In this document: positions 40,054 to 50,305 of the stretch, piece by piece
How the letters are laid out: the number at the start of each line of letters is the position of its first letter
Position numbering within the stretch: position 1 is the first letter of the stretch
From: Mesorhizobium sp.
GTDB taxonomy: Bacteria > Pseudomonadota > Alphaproteobacteria > Rhizobiales > Rhizobiaceae
Direction: 5' to 3'
DNA length: 64,000 bases
NCBI GenBank assembly: GCA_004020315.1
Contig: SAQG01000037.1
Span: 1 to 64,000 of the forward strand
Position numbers and translations under genes: made by a program
The notes under the pieces: generated by a model
What the model was told of the DNA's origin: nothing
The model's database searches: none
The model's input: only the letters and a program-made list of their open reading frames with translations

Positions 40054-41460
40054 GTGCCGTCTTTACGCAAGAGTCTTTTTGCCGCCGTCCTCTTTTCCGC
40101 GACCGCGCTTTCTCCGCTGGCCGCCTCGGCGGAAACCATTCTTGGTGCACTTTCAAAAGCCTACCAGAACAATTCCCAGCTCAATTCGGCCCGCGCCGGC
40201 GTCCGCGTCACCGACGAGGGCGTCGCCATCGCCAAGTCCGGCTGGCGCCCGACCATCACCGGTTCTGCGGACATCGACTTCTCCAGAAGCCATTTCGATG
40301 CCCGTACCAATCTCGGCTCAAACCGAGGCCTGACGTTAACCACCGGCAACTTCGGCGTCCAGATCGACCAGACCCTGTTCGACGGCTTTCAGACCAGGAA
40401 CAACGTTGCCGCTGCCGAATCGCGGGTCCGCGCCTCGGTCGAGAGCCTGCGCAACACCGAAGAGAACATTCTGTTCAACGCGGCGAGCGCTTATATGGAC
40501 GTGATTCGCGACCGCCAAGTGGCGGTGCTGACGGAGCAGAACCTGCAGTTCCTGACCGAACAGGCGCGTGCGGCGCGCTCGCGATTCGAAGTCGGCGAAG
40601 GCACCCGCACCGACGTGGCACAGGCCGATGCCGAACGCTCCTCCGCTGTGGCGGAACTGGCCGCCGCCCGCGCGCAGGCGCTGGCAAGCGCTGCTACCTA
40701 TCGCCAGATCGTAGGCGACGAGCCGGGCAGGCTCAGGCCCGCATCGCCGCTGTCGAAGCTGTTGCCGTCGAACCTCGATGCGGCGATCGCGATTGCATCC
40801 AGCGAGCACCCGGCCATCCTCGCCACCCAGCATCTGGTCGACGCGGCGGCGTTTACGGTGAAATCGGCCGAAGGCGCGCTGCTGCCGCAGCTTTCGGCTT
40901 CCGCCGGCGTTTCCAGCGCCTATCGCAGGACGAGTCCGGGCTCTGCCGATACGGGGCAGGACGGCAAGACCAATTCGGCCAGCATCGGTGCCACGTTGAC
41001 TATACCGATCTATTCGGGCGGGCGGACGTCGGCGATAGTGCGTCAGAATAAGGAATCGCTTAGCCAGGCCCGGATCGAGGTCGATGTCAGCCGCGACACC
41101 GTGCGGCAGGCCGTGACCTCGGCGTGGACGCAATATATCGCCGCCCGGCAAACCGTTGTGGCCAACAGGCAGGTGATCGCCGCCGCGCAGCTTGCCTTGA
41201 GCGGCGTCATCGAGGAGCGCAATGTCGGCCAGCGCACCACGCTCGACGTTCTCAACGCCCAAGCCACACTCATCACCGCCAAGATCAACCAGGCCAGTTC
41301 CGAACGCGATTTGGTGGTGGCGAGCTATGCCATCCTCTCGGCGATCGGTCGTCTTTCGGTCGAGCGTCTCGCCCTTCAGGTGACGAAATACAGACCCGAA
41401 GAGCATTACAATGCGGTCAAGGACAAGTGGTTCGGCCTGCGCACGCCGGACGGCCGCTGA
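40054..41460 (+). CDS. tolC: Outer-membrane efflux/secretion channel TolC
   Basis: 468 residues from a GTG with GAGGGAA before it. Signal peptide SLFAAVLFSATALSPLAASA, then two OEP repeats with typical helices (QLNSARAGVRVTDEGVAIAK, FGVQIDQTLFDGF and SIGATLTIPIYSGG). TolC trimers span outer membrane and periplasm and serve type I secretion and RND/MFS efflux. It is a plausible outlet for the T1SS-type glycanase at position 1, in line with known rhizobial PrsDE/TolC systems, but the inner-membrane partners are not in this window. Confidence 0.95.
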   Translation: MPSLRKSLFAAVLFSATALSPLAASAETILGALSKAYQNNSQLNSARAGVRVTDEGVAIAKSGWRPTITGSADIDFSRSHFDARTNLGSNRGLTLTTGNFGVQIDQTLFDGFQTRNNVAAAESRVRASVESLRNTEENILFNAASAYMDVIRDRQVAVLTEQNLQFLTEQARAARSRFEVGEGTRTDVAQADAERSSAVAELAAARAQALASAATYRQIVGDEPGRLRPASPLSKLLPSNLDAAIAIASSEHPAILATQHLVDAAAFTVKSAEGALLPQLSASAGVSSAYRRTSPGSADTGQDGKTNSASIGATLTIPIYSGGRTSAIVRQNKESLSQARIEVDVSRDTVRQAVTSAWTQYIAARQTVVANRQVIAAAQLALSGVIEERNVGQRTTLDVLNAQATLITAKINQASSERDLVVASYAILSAIGRLSVERLALQVTKYRPEEHYNAVKDKWFGLRTPDGR

Positions 41461-41487
41461 TCTCTACCCGTATCAAATTCCGTCGAG

Positions 41488-41545
41488 TTTCAACAGATTA
41501 GGGCCCGCGCGTTCAAAGGAACGCGCGGGCCCTAATCTGTTGAAA
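41488..41545. terminator. Perfect 27-bp inverted repeat, likely terminator
   Basis: Arms 41488-41514 and 41519-41545 are exact complements with an AAAG loop. The outer ends are TTTC/GAAA, so a short T-run lies on neither side in the usual length, yet the stem is very stable. It sits 27 bp after tolC. A mobile palindromic repeat is the alternative. Confidence 0.75.
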
Positions 41546-41669
41546 TCCAACACGCCCTCAGATTGGGGATTCTCGTAAGGCGATCCGTCGGTTACGCTGT
41601 CGCCATGATTCGAATCCGGTTTGGCCGGACGGAAATCTGCAACGAGTCACAAGGGCGGCGGATGTGACG

Positions 41670-42560
41670 ATGGCGACGGCAAGCAGCGTACAGCGCGAAC
41701 CTTCCATGGAGGAGATACTGGCTTCCATCAGGAGGATCATCGAGGACAACGATACCGGCCGCAAGCAGCCGGACGAAGCGGATGACCTGCCGCAGGATTT
41801 GACGTCGGTCGCGGCACCGGCGGCAGGCGGGGCGCCGCCGGCGGCAGGCGGGGCGCCGCCGGAGGCAGGCGGGGCGCCGCCGGGGGTGAGCCCGTTTCTC
41901 GCCGAATTGCGTCCGGGATTCGACGCCAGGAGGCCGGCCACGCTGACCGAGGTGCAGGCGCAACCGTCGACCGCCGAGCCTGTCGTCGCACGCGTGGAGC
42001 CGCCGGTGCGTTCCGACCCGACTCCGGTCAATGCGCCGGCGACGCTTGCTGAAGTAAGTGCCAAGGTCGCAGCCGAACCTGCCCCGGCCGCCAAGCCGGA
42101 GGCGCCTGCGACGGCAGGGATTGCGGAGACGCCCGACAGCATCGTTGCCGATTGGCGGCGTGAGATCGCCGCAGTCGGCGAGGCGATGACCGCGGCCAAG
42201 CCGGACAGGGCCGAGGTGCGACGGACGCCCGACGCCGACCACAAGGCCGAGGTTTTCGAGAATGCGGCCGAACCTGCTTTCGAGCCGGCCCCGCCACGAA
42301 GCGGGTTGGCGCGCCCGGCGACAAGCGAGGCACCGTCCACTCGTCCGGCGATCCTTTCCGAACACACGGGCCGGCAGGTGGCCGCTGCCTTCGGCGAGCT
42401 TTCGGATGCGTTCGCCAGCCGCAGCAAGAAAACTTTCGACGAGATGGCCGAGGAGATGCTGAGGCCCATGCTGCAGGACTGGCTGGACAATAATCTGCCG
42501 ACGCTGGTCGAGCGGCTGGTGCGCGAGGAAATCGAACGCGTGGCGCGCGGCGCGCAGTAA
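41670..42560 (+). CDS. PopZ-like polar organising protein (DUF2497)
   Basis: 296 residues from the ATG at 41670; a GTG at 41664 is possible. The N-terminal motif REPSMEEILASIRRIIEDND and the C-terminal MAEEMLRPMLQDWLDNNLPT with LVERLVREEIERVARG are the two conserved ends of PopZ/DUF2497. The middle is Pro/Ala/Glu-rich and disordered, as in Caulobacter PopZ. PopZ forms pole condensates that anchor ParB-parS; in rhizobia it marks the growing pole. Just after VAAP are three 7-residue repeats (AAGGAPP). The DNA has long open antisense frames due to GC-rich codons. Confidence 0.88.
   Translation: MATASSVQREPSMEEILASIRRIIEDNDTGRKQPDEADDLPQDLTSVAAPAAGGAPPAAGGAPPEAGGAPPGVSPFLAELRPGFDARRPATLTEVQAQPSTAEPVVARVEPPVRSDPTPVNAPATLAEVSAKVAAEPAPAAKPEAPATAGIAETPDSIVADWRREIAAVGEAMTAAKPDRAEVRRTPDADHKAEVFENAAEPAFEPAPPRSGLARPATSEAPSTRPAILSEHTGRQVAAAFGELSDAFASRSKKTFDEMAEEMLRPMLQDWLDNNLPTLVERLVREEIERVARGAQ
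41820..41882 (+). repeat. Three 21-bp repeats in the PopZ-like gene
   Basis: Three in-frame copies of GCGGCAGGCGGGGCGCCGCC-G (the third with one change), encoding AAGGAPP-type units in the disordered linker. Slippage-prone; copy number may vary between strains. Confidence 0.85.
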
Positions 42561-42579
42561 TTTCAGGGGACCTGTCGAG

Positions 42580-42611
42580 AACAAAACGCCGCCTCAGGGC
42601 GGCGTTTTGTT
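42580..42611 (+). terminator. Rho-independent terminator after the PopZ-like gene
   Basis: AACAAAACGCCGCC (42580-42593) pairs with GGCGGCGTTTTGTT (42598-42611) around TCAG. The T-rich 3' arm gives a good terminator in both directions. The following 42612-43010 (about 400 bp) has no convincing gene and serves as leader of valS. Confidence 0.85.
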
Positions 42612-43010
42612 GAATTTGGACTCAGCCCCTTCCGGCCAATGATTGCGTCGACGATCACCAAAGCAAATTGCGTCAGACAAAGGCAAGCACTCGACCGGCC
42701 AATTGTCGAAATCGGCGCCGCCCCTCAGTCACGATCCTCGGCGCTTTTCTGCAGCGTTCGCGATTGGCGAAAGCCCAGTGCAGGCTTCTTTTCCCCGTCA
42801 CTATACGGGGAGAAATGCCCGGCAGCGCAATGAGGGGCAGCGCCAACCTGGAAGCGATTGCCCTGCGACGCTCATTTCCGTGAGTTGCCCAAAGCCGCCC
42901 CGGCGCTATCTATTGGCACGGCCGTCCGCCGCTCGCTTGCGGTTGACTTGCCAACTGCCTTCCGATTTACACCGAACCCAACACATCCCGAAAGCTCGGA
43001 ACCTCTTTCC

Positions 43011-45794
43011 ATGCTCGAAAAAACCTACGACGCCAAAATCGTCGAGCCGAAGATCGCCAAAATCTGGGAGGAGGCCGACGCGTTTCGTGCCGGCGCAGGC
43101 GCCGAAGAGGGCGCGGAAGCCTTCACGATCGTCATCCCGCCGCCGAACGTCACCGGCTCGCTGCATATGGGTCATGCGCTCAACAACACGCTGCAGGACA
43201 TTCTGGTGCGCTTCGAGCGCATGCGCGGCAAGAACGTGCTGTGGCAGCCCGGCATGGACCATGCCGGTATCGCCACGCAGATGGTGGTCGAGCGCCAGCT
43301 CATGGAGAAGCAGATCCATCGCCGCGACCTGACGCGCGATGAGTTCATCGACAAAGTCTGGGAGTGGAAGGCTGAATCCGGCGGCGCGATTCTTAACCAG
43401 CTGAAGCGGCTCGGCGCCTCCGCCGATTGGAGCAGAGAGCGCTTCACCATGGACGAGGGCCTATCCAAGGCGGTGCTCGAAGTGTTCGTCACGCTCTACA
43501 AGGAAGGCCTGATCTACAAGGACAAGCGCCTTGTCAACTGGGATCCGAAGCTCTTGACTGCGATTTCCGACCTCGAAGTCGAACAGCAGGAGGTCAACGG
43601 CAATCTCTGGCATTTCCGCTATCCCGTCGAGGGCGAGGTCTTCGATCCGGAAAATCCAAAAACCTTCATCACCGTGGCGACGACGCGGCCCGAGACGATG
43701 CTGGGCGATACGGCGGTGGCGGTGCATCCCGACGACGAGCGTTTTCGGCATCTGGTCGGCAAGAACCTCGTCCTACCGATCGTCGGCCGCGAGATCCCGG
43801 TGGTGGCGGACCAATATTCCGATCCGGAAAAGGGCAGCGGCGCGGTCAAGATCACGCCAGCGCACGACTTCAACGACTTCGAGGTCGGCAGGCGCCACAA
43901 GTTGCCGGCGATCAATATCCTCACCGTCGAGGCGGCGGTGACCCTCACGGACAATGAGGATTTTCTCGCCGGGCTGGAGGTGACGCCCGAGCGCCAGGCC
44001 GTCTGGGATGAACTCGACGGCCTCGATCGTTTCTTCGCGCGTAAAAAGATCGTCGAGCTGATGGAGGCAGGCGGTTTCCTCGAAAAGGTCGAGCCGCATC
44101 GCCATACCGTGCCGCATGGCGATCGCGGCGGCGTGCCGATCGAACCGTTCCTGACCGAACAATGGTACGCGAACGCGGCGGAGCTCGCCAAGCCGGCGAT
44201 CGCATCTGTGCGCGAGGGCCGCACCAAGTTCGTGCCGAAAAACTGGGAAAAGACCTATTTTGACTGGATGGAGAACATCCAGCCCTGGTGCATTTCGCGC
44301 CAGCTCTGGTGGGGTCACCAGATCCCGGCCTGGTACGGGCCGGACGGACGCATCTTCGTCGAGAAGACCGAGGAGGAGGCTCTCGCAGCCGCCATCGAAT
44401 ATTATCTAGCGCTGGAAGGGCCGTGGAAGGCCTGGGTCGAGGACAAGCTCGAAAACTTCAAGCCGGGCGAGATACTGACCCGCGACGAGGATGTGCTCGA
44501 CACATGGTTTTCGTCGGCGCTGTGGCCGTTCTCGACGCTCGGCTGGCCGGACCAGACGCCGGAGCTGAAAACCTATTACCAGACCGACGTGCTGGTGACC
44601 GGCTTCGACATCATCTTCTTTTGGGTCGCTCGCATGATGATGATGGGCCTCCATTTCATGGACGAGGAGCCGTTCCACACCGTCTATGTCCATGCGCTGG
44701 TGCGCGACAAGAACGGGCAGAAGATGTCGAAGTCGAAAGGCAACGTCATCGACCCGCTCGATCTCATCGACGAATACGGCGCCGACGCGCTGCGCTTCAC
44801 GCTGACGGTGATGGCGGCGCAAGGGCGCGACGTGAAGCTCGATCCGGCTCGCATCGCCGGCTACCGCAACTTCGGCACCAAGCTGTGGAACGCGACCCGT
44901 TTTGCCGAGATGAACGACGTCGCGAGAAACGATGAGTTCTGGCTGAACGACGCCAAGCTGGCGGTTAACCGCTGGATCCTGACCGAATTGACACGCGCCG
45001 CGCGCGAAATCACCGATGGCATCACCTCATACCGGTTCAACGAGGCTGCGGGCGCGGCCTACCGCTTCGTCTGGAACCTGTTCTGCGACTGGTACCTGGA
45101 ACTGCTGAAGCCGGTGTTCATGGGAACGGACGAGGCTGCAAAGGCCGAAAGCCGGGCTTGCGTCGCCTTCGTGCTCGACGAAATCTATAAGCTGTTGCAT
45201 CCGATGATGCCGTTCATGACCGAAGAGCTGTGGGCTGAAACGGCCGGCGAGGGCAAGGAACGGCCGTCGCTGCTCTGCCATGCCGCTTGGCCGTCGCCCG
45301 ACTTCGAGGATGAGGCAGCGGCCGCGGACATCAACTGGCTGGTCGATCTCGTCTCGGGCATCCGCTCCGTGCGCTCGGAAATGAACGTGCCACCGGCGGC
45401 GATCGCGCCGCTGATGGTGATCGGCGCTAACACCGCGACCCACGAAAGGCTTGAGCGCCAGGCATCGGCCATCAAGCGACTGGCGCGGGTCGGCGACATC
45501 TCGCTGGTCGATACGGCGCCCAAGGGCTCCGCCCAGATCGTGCTCAACGAGGCGACCATCTGCCTGCCGCTCGGCAGCCTGATCGACCTTACCGCCGAGG
45601 CGGCGCGGCTGCAGAAGGAGCTGGTTAAGGTTACCGAAGAGATCGCCCGCCTGCACAAGAAGCTGTCCAACGAGAAATTCGTCGCCAACGCGCCGGAAGA
45701 TGTCGTGGAAGCCGAGCGCGAAAAACTCGCCGAATATCGCGAGGCGCAAGAAAAACTTTCGGTGGCGCTGACACGAGTGCGCGAAGCCGGTTGA
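43011..45794 (+). CDS. valS: Valyl-tRNA synthetase
   Basis: 927 residues from the ATG at 43011, which begins the family N-terminus MLEKTYDAKIVEPKIAKIWE; upstream reading to 42858 has no likeness. Class I signature HMGH at residues 52-55 (NVTGSLHMGHALNN) and KMSKS near 570 (GQKMSKSKGN). The editing domain (TTRPETMLGDTAVAVHP, GSGAVKITPAHDFND) is complete, and the C-terminal coiled coil (from LIDLTAEAARLQKELVKV) is present. It charges tRNA-Val and hydrolyses mischarged Thr. Normal length for the bacterial enzyme. Confidence 0.98.
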   Translation: MLEKTYDAKIVEPKIAKIWEEADAFRAGAGAEEGAEAFTIVIPPPNVTGSLHMGHALNNTLQDILVRFERMRGKNVLWQPGMDHAGIATQMVVERQLMEKQIHRRDLTRDEFIDKVWEWKAESGGAILNQLKRLGASADWSRERFTMDEGLSKAVLEVFVTLYKEGLIYKDKRLVNWDPKLLTAISDLEVEQQEVNGNLWHFRYPVEGEVFDPENPKTFITVATTRPETMLGDTAVAVHPDDERFRHLVGKNLVLPIVGREIPVVADQYSDPEKGSGAVKITPAHDFNDFEVGRRHKLPAINILTVEAAVTLTDNEDFLAGLEVTPERQAVWDELDGLDRFFARKKIVELMEAGGFLEKVEPHRHTVPHGDRGGVPIEPFLTEQWYANAAELAKPAIASVREGRTKFVPKNWEKTYFDWMENIQPWCISRQLWWGHQIPAWYGPDGRIFVEKTEEEALAAAIEYYLALEGPWKAWVEDKLENFKPGEILTRDEDVLDTWFSSALWPFSTLGWPDQTPELKTYYQTDVLVTGFDIIFFWVARMMMMGLHFMDEEPFHTVYVHALVRDKNGQKMSKSKGNVIDPLDLIDEYGADALRFTLTVMAAQGRDVKLDPARIAGYRNFGTKLWNATRFAEMNDVARNDEFWLNDAKLAVNRWILTELTRAAREITDGITSYRFNEAAGAAYRFVWNLFCDWYLELLKPVFMGTDEAAKAESRACVAFVLDEIYKLLHPMMPFMTEELWAETAGEGKERPSLLCHAAWPSPDFEDEAAAADINWLVDLVSGIRSVRSEMNVPPAAIAPLMVIGANTATHERLERQASAIKRLARVGDISLVDTAPKGSAQIVLNEATICLPLGSLIDLTAEAARLQKELVKVTEEIARLHKKLSNEKFVANAPEDVVEAEREKLAEYREAQEKLSVALTRVREAG

Positions 45795-46225
45795 CCTCGC
45801 TGGTGTTTGAGAATCGGACTGTCTGAGCATCGAATCGTCCCAAAATCGGCTTCCGCTTTTGGGTCTGATGCTTGGGATTCGCAAGCCTCCGAACTTGCTT
45901 TTCGGACGGAATTTCTGCCACGAAAATAGGCATTCCGCAGCGTAAATCTTGACGTAAACGGAATGTTTTGGCCCTATTGTTGCCATAATGTAACAACCGG
46001 CTTGATTTTCGCCAAAACGACCGTTTTTGCGCCGTTCCATGAGTTTTTCCGGCTTTTTTTCTCGATTTTCAGCCAGGTGAGCCCGTTTTCCGGCTCTGCG
46101 ATGAAGCAGTCACTTTGTCTAAAATGCGGTCGGCGAAGGCGTACGTGTACGCATCGAGAATTCGTTGTTGCGCCGTTAACCTGAATTGGTTCTAGCTTAG
46201 TCCATTCGTATCGGGGAGGAGATTC
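45795..46225. other. Intergenic region with a palindromic repeat and porin leader
   Basis: About 430 bp. The left part carries an imperfect palindrome (45826-45872) including the repeat at 45839-45863; the right part is AT-rich for this genome and should hold the promoter of the porin gene. GGGGAGGAG (46213-46221) is its ribosome binding site. Confidence 0.55.
45839..45863 (-). repeat. Rhizobial intergenic palindromic repeat, copy 1
   Basis: On the minus strand CCCAAAAGCGGAAGCCGATT-TTGGG; it is nearly identical to the copy at 60426-60450 on the plus strand (core AAAAGCGG-AGCCGATTTT, one difference). Such elements are scattered between rhizobial genes. Confidence 0.65.
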
Positions 46226-47434
46226 ATGAACAATTTGCGTCTGAAAGCGCTGCTGGGGGCGGGGTGCTTTTCGCTATCGGTTTTGGGCGTTGCAAACGCC
46301 GGCGGCTTCGACCGGGGCGGTGTCAACATTGACCAGTTGTTTGATGCTGCGCCATATTCGTTCGATGCTGGCGTCACCTATGTTTCGCCACAGCGCACAC
46401 TGAAGAATGTGCAGCGCCTGGATGGCTCGGGATTGTCGACGTCGGAAATAGACGTTGATGGCGACTACGTGGTGCCGCGCATCGGTTTCAAGGCCAACAT
46501 CTTTGAACCAGTGGATTGCCTTGCGACCTATACGAAACCGTATGGTGCGGAGGCAGACTTCGGAATGAACAACGCCTATTCGCCAACGGCGGTCAAATAC
46601 TACGTCAAAACAAATGATTTCGGCCTTACCTGCTCCTACAAGATAAACGTCGGCAAGGGCTCCCTGCGATTCATCGGCGGCGTCTCCTACCAGGAGGTCG
46701 ATGCGTTTCTGTCGCGCCAGACCTTGCTGGCCTTCGGCAATACCGGCCTCGGAAAATTCAAGCTTTCCGACGAGGCATGGGGTTGGCGCGTGGGCGCCGC
46801 TTATGAAATTCCCGAAATCGCCTTGCGCGCAAGCTTGATGTACTCTTCGAGCTACAAATATGACGGACTGTCGGGAACCGTCGACACGACCGGATTTGCA
46901 GGTGGGCCGCTAGGAAATGTTACCGGAGTGTTCCCTGTCTCCGCCTCGGCCGAGATACCCCAGGCCGTGGAATTCAAGCTGCAGAGCGGTATAGCGCCTG
47001 GCTGGTTGGCCTTTGGCTCGGTTCGCTGGCAGGAGTGGAGCAAGCTTGGCATTATTCCAATTAACGGCGTGATTCACCCGGTTTTCGGTACACCCTCGCC
47101 CGTTTCTTTCGACCTGCTTTATCGCGATGGCTGGACGGTTTCGGGCGGCATAGCTCACAAGTTCACCGACCAATTGTCTGGTGCGGTTTCGCTGACCTGG
47201 GACCGTGGAACCTCGACGACCTCCGGCTATCAGTCGGATACATGGTCCGTGGCCAGCGGCATCTCCTATTCGCCGAACGACAAGATCGAGGTCAGGCTTG
47301 GTGGCTCGATCGGTGTTCTGACCGGCGGGTCGTCGACCTTTACCGGTGTTGGCGACACCGCAAATGCCATCACCTACACATACGACGACGATCTGCTCCT
47401 TGCCGGTTCAGCTTCGGTTAAGGTCAAGTTCTAA
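46226..47434 (+). CDS. OmpP1/FadL/TodX-type outer-membrane transporter
   Basis: 402 residues, signal peptide LKALLGAGCFSLSVLGVANA, then AGGFDRGGVNIDQLFD, the N-terminal hatch sequence of the family. Beta-barrel strands of alternating polarity follow, with RIGFKANIFEPVDCLATYTK and a C-terminal LLLAGSASVKVKF ending in Phe, as required for outer-membrane insertion. Family members bring long-chain fatty acids or hydrophobic compounds through the outer membrane. GGGGAGGAG lies before the ATG. It is a single-gene unit with its own terminator. Confidence 0.92.
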   Translation: MNNLRLKALLGAGCFSLSVLGVANAGGFDRGGVNIDQLFDAAPYSFDAGVTYVSPQRTLKNVQRLDGSGLSTSEIDVDGDYVVPRIGFKANIFEPVDCLATYTKPYGAEADFGMNNAYSPTAVKYYVKTNDFGLTCSYKINVGKGSLRFIGGVSYQEVDAFLSRQTLLAFGNTGLGKFKLSDEAWGWRVGAAYEIPEIALRASLMYSSSYKYDGLSGTVDTTGFAGGPLGNVTGVFPVSASAEIPQAVEFKLQSGIAPGWLAFGSVRWQEWSKLGIIPINGVIHPVFGTPSPVSFDLLYRDGWTVSGGIAHKFTDQLSGAVSLTWDRGTSTTSGYQSDTWSVASGISYSPNDKIEVRLGGSIGVLTGGSSTFTGVGDTANAITYTYDDDLLLAGSASVKVKF

Positions 47435-47453
47435 GTATAAGTTTTCAATAGCG

Positions 47454-47483
47454 AAAAAACCGGGCAATGCCCGGCTTTTTTTG
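47454..47483 (+). terminator. Rho-independent terminator after the porin gene
   Basis: AAAAAACCGGGC, a short AAT loop and GCCCGGCTTTTTTT form a textbook terminator that could work in both directions. Confidence 0.9.
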
Positions 47484-47712
47484 TTTGGAGTGGCTCTCCC
47501 GGCACCCAAGCAGCTTTGCAAACACGGCTTTCCCCTGCCTCCTGCGACTGTGACGTTTTGGCAACAGTTTCCGAGCAACCCTCGCGCCACAAGGGCGCCC
47601 GGGGACATTGCCTATTTCCCGCCATAAACCCGGCGCACCTCGGATTTGTCCCAGGGCACTGCCAAAAGGCTCGGCAATGGGGCAGGTCGCACCGCCCGCG
47701 GCAAGGAAGAGT

Positions 47713-49437
47713 ATGAACGCCAGAGTCATCTCCAAGGCCAAGCTGCCCAGCCGCCATGTGACCGTCGGTCCCGCGCGCGCGCCGCACCGCTCCTATCTCT
47801 ATGCGATGGGATTGTCGGCGGCCGAGATCGCGCAGCCGCTGGTCGGCGTCGCGAGTTGCTGGAACGAGGCGGCTCCCTGCAACATCTCGCTGATGCGCCA
47901 GGCGCAGGTGGTCAAGAAGGGCGTCGCAGCGGCTAACGGCACGCCGCGCGAATTCTGCACCATCACCGTCACGGACGGCATCGCCATGGGTCACCAGGGC
48001 ATGAAATCGTCGCTGGTGTCGCGCGAGGTCATCGCCGATTCAGTCGAACTCACCATGCGCGGCCATTGCTACGATGCGCTGGTCGGCCTTGCCGGTTGCG
48101 ACAAGTCGCTGCCCGGCATGATGATGGCCATGGTGCGGCTCAACGTGCCGTCGATCTTCATCTATGGCGGCTCGATCCTGCCCGGTTCCTATAAGGGCCG
48201 CCAGATCACCGTGCAGGATGTGTTCGAGGCCGTCGGCCAGCACTCGGTCGGCACGATCGGCGACGCCGAACTCCTCGAAATCGAACAATCCGCTTGTCCG
48301 TCGGCCGGCTCTTGCGGCGCCCAGTTCACCGCCAACACCATGGCCACCGTCGCCGAGGCCATCGGTCTGGCGCTGCCTTATTCCTGCGGGGCGCCGGCGC
48401 CCTACGAGATGCGCGACCGCTTCAATTTCGCCTCCGGCGAAAAGATCATGGAGCTGATCGCAAACAATATCCGTCCGCGCGACATTGTCACGCTGAAGGC
48501 ACTGGAGAATGCGGCGACCGTGGTTTCGGCCACCGGCGGCTCGACCAACGCAGCGCTGCATTTGCCCGCGATCGCTCATGAGGCCGGGATAAAGTTCGAC
48601 CTGTTCGACGTCGCCAGGATCTTCGAGAAGACGCCCTACATTGCCGACCTGAAGCCGGGCGGCAAATATGTCGCCAAGGACATGTTCGAGGCCGGCGGCA
48701 TTCCGCTCTTGATGAAGACGTTGCTCGACCACGGCTATCTGCATGGCGATTGCCTGACGGTGACCGGCCGCACTTTAGCCGAAAATATGGAGCATGTTGC
48801 CTGGAATGATAGCCAGGATGTGGTCCGTCCCGCCAACCGACCAATTACCCAAACGGGTGGCGTCGTGGGCTTGAAGGGAAACCTTGCCCCCGAAGGCGCG
48901 ATCGTGAAGGTCGCGGGCATGTCGGAGCTGAAATTCTCTGGCCCGGCGCGCTGCTTCGATTCGGAAGAGGAATGTTTCCAGGCGGTTACGGATCGCAGCT
49001 ACAGCGAAGGCGAGGTCCTCGTCATCCGCTACGAGGGTCCGCGCGGCGGTCCGGGCATGCGCGAAATGCTATCGACGACGGCGGCTCTCTATGGCCAGGG
49101 CATGGGCGGCAAGGTTGCTCTCATCACCGATGGGCGTTTTTCGGGCGCGACACGAGGTTTCTGCATCGGCCATGTCGGGCCGGAAGCCGCCGTGGGTGGC
49201 CCGATCGGACTGCTCAGGGATGGCGATTTGATCTCGATCGACGCGGTGAACGGTACGATCGAGGTGGCGCTGTCCGACACCGAACTGGCAACCAGGGCAA
49301 AGGCATGGAAGGCGCGCGCGACCGACTATCAGTCGGGCGCGATCTGGAAATATGCACAAACGGTAGGGCCTGCCCGCGACGGCGCAGTCACCCATCCCGG
49401 TGGTGCGAAAGAAACACATTGTTATGCGGATATCTGA
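47713..49437 (+). CDS. ilvD: Dihydroxy-acid dehydratase
   Basis: 574 residues from the ATG at 47713 with AAGGAAGAG before it; longer readings to 47608 lack family likeness. IlvD/Edd motifs are complete: [12 protein letters not shown] with one cluster cysteine, [32 protein letters not shown], and [16 protein letters not shown] at the C-terminal side. It dehydrates dihydroxy acids in valine, leucine and isoleucine synthesis and needs an iron-sulfur cluster. Its end overlaps the exoR start by 14 bp. An edd-type role is less likely given the short N-terminus. Confidence 0.93.
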   Translation: MNARVISKAKLPSRHVTVGPARAPHRSYLYAMGLSAAEIAQPLVGVASCWNEAAPCNISLMRQAQVVKKGVAAANGTPREFCTITVTDGIAMGHQGMKSSLVSREVIADSVELTMRGHCYDALVGLAGCDKSLPGMMMAMVRLNVPSIFIYGGSILPGSYKGRQITVQDVFEAVGQHSVGTIGDAELLEIEQSACPSAGSCGAQFTANTMATVAEAIGLALPYSCGAPAPYEMRDRFNFASGEKIMELIANNIRPRDIVTLKALENAATVVSATGGSTNAALHLPAIAHEAGIKFDLFDVARIFEKTPYIADLKPGGKYVAKDMFEAGGIPLLMKTLLDHGYLHGDCLTVTGRTLAENMEHVAWNDSQDVVRPANRPITQTGGVVGLKGNLAPEGAIVKVAGMSELKFSGPARCFDSEEECFQAVTDRSYSEGEVLVIRYEGPRGGPGMREMLSTTAALYGQGMGGKVALITDGRFSGATRGFCIGHVGPEAAVGGPIGLLRDGDLISIDAVNGTIEVALSDTELATRAKAWKARATDYQSGAIWKYAQTVGPARDGAVTHPGGAKETHCYADI

Positions 49438-50260
49438 GTTGCTGAGGTTGTCTGTCTTTTCGGCACTGGTCGCGATCGCCACTTTTGGCGCGACCTTGGG
49501 CGCCGCGGGCCAGGCCATGGCCTTCGACGACAAGGTGTTCGACGACAAGACCGGCGTGAAGCCGCAGTCGAGCCCGTGGGCGGTGTTCCAGTTCGGCTTC
49601 TCCGCCTACAAGAACGGCCGCAAGGAGCAGGCTGCGGAGGCTTATAAATACGCAGCCGAAAACGGCCAGATCGGCGCCACCTGGAAGCTTGCGCGTATGT
49701 ATGCCGAGGGCGACGGCGTGGAGCGCGACGACTATGCGGCATTCAAGTTCTTCAGCGAGATCGTCGACCAGGACGTCGAGCCCGGTTCGCCGGAAGAGAG
49801 CTATGTGTCGGACGCGCTCGTGGCGCTCGGCGATTATCTGAGGAAGGGCATCCCCGGCAGCCCTATCACAGAGAACGAGGTGGCGGCCCAGGAATATTAT
49901 ATGCGCGCCGCTGCCAACTACCGCAACCCGAATGCCCAGTTCGAGATGGGCCAGATCTTTCTGAACGGCAAGGGCGGCGTCAAGGCCAGCATCAAGCAGG
50001 CCGGACGCTGGTTCCAGCTCGCTGCGGAAAAGGGCCATGCCGGCGCGCAGGCAACGCTCGGCCATCTGCTTTTCCAGAGCGGCAAGATCGTTCGGGGGCT
50101 GGCGATGATGACCGCGGCGCTTGAAAGGGCCTCACCTTCCGACCGGCCATGGATACGCGGCATGCAGGAAGAGGCGTTTGCCGCCGCTGGCGAGGCCGAC
50201 CGCCGTACCGCGATTTCGCTGGCCGACGACATCCTCACCAAGGGTGGCGGCGACCAGTAG
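49424..50260 (+). CDS. exoR: ExoR-type periplasmic regulator (Sel1 repeats)
   Basis: 278 residues from the ATG at 49424; GTG codons at 49400 and 49403 are alternatives. A signal peptide ([17 protein letters not shown], cleavage near AMA-FDD) precedes Sel1-like repeats: [53 protein letters not shown] and [20 protein letters not shown]. This order and the terminal [12 protein letters not shown] match Sinorhizobium ExoR. There ExoR binds the sensor ExoS in the periplasm and keeps ExoS/ChvI off; proteolysis of ExoR at low pH turns on exopolysaccharide and turns off motility. The polysaccharide locus at 1-21 kb is a likely target. Overlap with ilvD is usual in rhizobia. Confidence 0.88.
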   Translation: MRISELLRLSVFSALVAIATFGATLGAAGQAMAFDDKVFDDKTGVKPQSSPWAVFQFGFSAYKNGRKEQAAEAYKYAAENGQIGATWKLARMYAEGDGVERDDYAAFKFFSEIVDQDVEPGSPEESYVSDALVALGDYLRKGIPGSPITENEVAAQEYYMRAAANYRNPNAQFEMGQIFLNGKGGVKASIKQAGRWFQLAAEKGHAGAQATLGHLLFQSGKIVRGLAMMTAALERASPSDRPWIRGMQEEAFAAAGEADRRTAISLADDILTKGGGDQ

Positions 50261-50305
50261 TCACGGAGCCAATAGTCCTCGAAAAATCAAGTCGAACAGC
50301 CGAGA

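Noticed and set aside
42858-43010. N-terminal extension of valS
   Set aside because: The extra 51 residues have no ValRS likeness; the family start lies at 43011.
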